Below, piece by piece: positions 61,058-64,000 of a DNA stretch of 64,000 nt. A program made the translations under genes and the position numbers. The notes below the pieces were generated by a model. That model worked only from the letters and a program-made list of their open reading frames with translations. It was not told where the DNA came from and ran no database searches. Origin of the DNA: Bugula neritina (Eukaryota; Bryozoa; Gymnolaemata; Cheilostomatida; Bugulidae); NCBI GenBank assembly GCA_964035545.1, contig OZ037765.1:24236504-24300503 (forward strand), given 5' to 3'. Each line of letters starts with the position of its first letter. Positions within the stretch are counted from its first letter, which is position 1.

Positions 61058-64000
61058 ATGGCTTTGCCAACAGCTATATTTGTGTTATATGCTTGTTTGA
61101 CTACAGCACATGCAATCAGTATTGGAGTGATTGTACCTGCTAATGGGCCAACTAAAAGGTAAGATTATGCAATATTATTGCTCCATGAAATAAGTTTTTT
61201 TTCATTATATTTCGTCCTAATATCATATAAAGTAGCTAAATATCATATAAAGTAGCTGCCTATGGGTAATATATTTTTGATTGTAGTATTAACATATACC
61301 TATACCAAAGGTGAAGCCTATTATGTTTTATTGAGTGATATCTTGTTTTTCAGGAGAATACATTCAGCTCATAGATTAATAATGTCATTTGATATTATGT
61401 TTTAATGCAAAAAACTTTGAAATCAGTTTTAATTGTTTCAAGTATATTTTAGGTTCTCTGCCTAAAATAGTTTAGCTTTTAAATTTACTAAAAAGAAATT
61501 TTTATGTGTTGTAGAATATCAAGGATTGTATCTGATGCTGTATCTGCTAATACGGCAGAGAATGTTGAGGTTGTGTGGATCAGAGCCCGGTCCGCATCTA
61601 CTGCTGGAACTGTGATAGAGCAGTGGTCTAAATACAAGTTTGTGGCATTGATAGGCTCTATGGGTAGATGTGCTACTCAGTTAGAACTAGCTGCTTCATT
61701 GAACCTTACTGCTTTTACTTGGGTGTGTAATATAACGAATGTGCTATTGTGCTTTAATTTATTTGTAACGAAACTTGATAACTACCAAACTTTTTACCTT
61801 GAAGTTTGCAAGCTTTGCATCACCTGTATATTATATAAGCTTTATGTACAGCATATACTGTATGCTATTTGGTAAGCAAGCTTGTATAGTGTGAAATTAT
61901 AAATCAATAAGATTTTGATTATTAAAACAGTGATGAATTAATATGTGTTAGTTAGCAGTGTCGTTGCATAAAAGTAGTAAAACAGTGACACAATTAAATA
62001 ATCAGTTTGTAAGAAACTAGCCTATTAGACACTGGCTATTCCAGTCATCTAGTCAACAGTTGTGTGTTAGGACTGCTTTTCTAATTATTTCTGCATCTTC
62101 ATTTATACAGTGACTAGCACGTCTAGATGTCCTGCTTACTGATGGAAACTCAAACTATGTTTATTCTATTATTTATTAGGTTTTCTCATATTTTTAAATT
62201 ATATGATTTTATACAATTATATAATTTAAAAAATCTCTTTCATGTTTAAGGACCAAGAAACCTAGAGTTTCATTCTTGAACTTTTCTTCCTTCATACTCA
62301 TAAAAGTTACTCTATCTTTAAATTTTTAGCATCAATTGTCAACTGGTATTACTCACTCTGTATTTAATATCTCCTGCTTACCTTTTGTTTATTTGAATTA
62401 CGGTGCAGCAATATTATAATTATCTAACATTTTTTTTCAATTTCTAGCATTACAGTAAAAAATATTTTTCCCGGAAGGATTGCATAAATTGTAAGTTTTA
62501 TCTAAAGTTGGATCACTGCAGAATTGTTGCGTGGAAGTTGTATTCTTCATTAGAACAGTTTGACTAAAGAACAAACTATACTAATATATTGCTACCAATT
62601 TAACTACTGCACAAATGTGTGTTACAATCAATGTTTTCGTTTAAGCTTTATACTGGCTAGTTTATGTCATGTGCTACAAATGTCCCTATTTAATAATGAA
62701 TCCACTTTTACCTACATTTCTTTATTTCCTCATTTCTCAGTCACACACACAATTATTAAATAGGTAGCAAATTTGTGCAAACTTTTAAAATAGGCTTATA
62801 TGCTTGTAAATTTTGTGCTGTAACAAAACTTTTCTATAAGTTTTGAATTATAGACTATTAGAAAAAAAAATGGAACAACTTTTAATTCAGCAGATTGTTA
62901 AAATATTTGTCTATTGAAACTTTGGATGGATGATCCATAAAATATGTGCACTGCACAAGCAATTTCATTATCTAAAGTAATATATCTACGGAGTCAAACT
63001 CATAGTCATGTTTTATGCCCTTACCAAAATGCCCTAAATTCTGATACCACATAAAATTAGCAACATTTTGCCACCATATATATTGTTATTGAAGAGATTT
63101 ATTATAACATATTTTATCGAGGAATTATTGATATATATGTAATCCCAGCTGAAATAAATCACCATCAATGAATTAATATTTAATACACTAACAGTGAAGC
63201 ATTATGAATAGCAGTATAACATGCAGTAATATCTAAGTGTTGTCCTTATAGCTGTAGAATTAATTATTAACATCAAGGACAATGTTGGTGGCATTTGCAC
63301 TTGATAATATATAAAGTAATGCTGTGGGATGTTTTAGAATTGTCAAAGAAATGAAACTTTTCAACTTCAATCTGATTCTGAGCTGTACTGGTCTCACGTA
63401 AGGCTTGACAACACAGTGATGTCTCTTGTACCACACATTGCATCTCTATACACAAACCCTCAACTCTTAGCAAGAGATACCTGGTCTAAGAGTTCCATAG
63501 CTAATCCTGCTGTACAGCATGTTACTCTAACCAGTACTAGTGAACTTGATGAGGATGTAACACAATTAATGGCTAGAAGACTCAAAGATTTGGGGATTTC
63601 TTGTGATTGGTGCTCTACAAGTTGCAATCACAGCACTGCAGGTAAATATAATAAGTTTATCCATCTGATGTGTTTGTATGATATACCTTTATTTGATATG
63701 TGTGTGTTCAATGTGTTTATAGGATATTTGTTCATATGATATTTATTTAAATATGATACATGTGCTTTAAAATAGTTTCTATAGATTTTTATTCATCTGT
63801 TATATTTCTAGGACAAGTAACTAATAATTCTATTTACATGCAACTAGACTCATTGCAGTTTCAGGCAAATCAATTTCACTAGGTTATACAAGTCAAATGT
63901 CCAATTTTAGGTGTTTTTTTCTCAAGTTCTGCTTTGTTTTTCTCTAGATAAATTTCATTTAGATGACTGGTGCCCAAACAACTGTTCAGAAAAAGCCAGT
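61058..64000 (+). CDS. Secreted or membrane protein with ANF-receptor-type (Venus flytrap) ligand-binding domain, 5' part
   Basis: Exons 61058-61158, 61515-61722, 63338-63641 and 63948-64000 (cut by the window edge) give the first 222 residues or so. A signal peptide (MALPTAIFVLYACLTTAHA) leads directly into ISIGVIVPANGP, the first strand of a type I periplasmic-binding fold. FVALIGSMGRCATQLELAA and NLTAFTWNCQ follow, as in receptor ligand-binding (ANF_receptor) domains. After that come HVRLDNTVMSLVPHI and a helix-rich segment with LMARRLKDLGI. Several Cys (WCSTSC, WCPNNC) and N-glycosylation sites (NLT, NET, NHS, NCS) suit an extracellular domain. Known families with this fold include natriuretic-peptide receptors, receptor guanylyl cyclases, GABA-B/glutamate receptors and ionotropic receptors. 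Which one this is depends on exons beyond the window. Confidence 0.75.

Overview
This window is AT-rich nuclear DNA from an invertebrate animal. The genes are split by many short to medium introns with GT/GC...AG borders, and the proteins are clearly animal ones: RasGRF, a ROCO GTPase, SOUL/HEBP, ANKRD49, RBBP9, Enhancer of Polycomb, peroxisomal acyl-CoA oxidase and a Venus-flytrap receptor. I cannot place the species. A marine lophotrochozoan-like animal is only a guess. Gene models were built by hand from splice signals. Every complete model closes in frame with matching intron phases.

Layout: (1) 703-960, minus: first coding exon of a RasGRF homologue that runs off the left edge. (2) 6117-14461, minus: a 15-exon, 823-residue Roc-COR (ROCO) protein with no leucine-rich repeats and no kinase, ending in the CaaX-type tail CIIL; two of its introns start with GC. 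(3) 18979-20591 and 22347-23962, minus: two tandem secreted SOUL/heme-binding genes of four exons each, both with a TATA box about 75 bp before the ATG. (4) 29260-31820, minus: a gene joining an ANKRD49-like ankyrin half to a complete RBBP9-like serine hydrolase. (5) 34352-39913, plus: Enhancer of Polycomb (14 exons, 801 residues). (6) 40424-46927, minus, and 50939-58074, plus: two divergently arranged peroxisomal acyl-CoA oxidases (14 exons each, same intron phases, 661 and 665 residues), with a 4-kb spacer full of cryptic simple sequence. (7) 61058-64000, plus: 5' part of a secreted or membrane receptor with an ANF-receptor-type ligand-binding domain.

The genes do not form one pathway. RasGRF and ROCO are intracellular G-protein signalling genes, the SOUL and Venus-flytrap genes encode secretory-route products, EPC is chromatin machinery, and the oxidases carry out peroxisomal beta-oxidation. 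EPC and the first oxidase converge tail to tail with poly(A) signals about 110 bp apart. Between genes lie degraded repeats: tRNA-derived SINE fragments, a probable PIF/Harbinger-like MITE, a hairpin element, and several short tandem repeats. The most unusual points are the compact prenylation-tailed ROCO protein and the ANKRD49-RBBP9 fusion.
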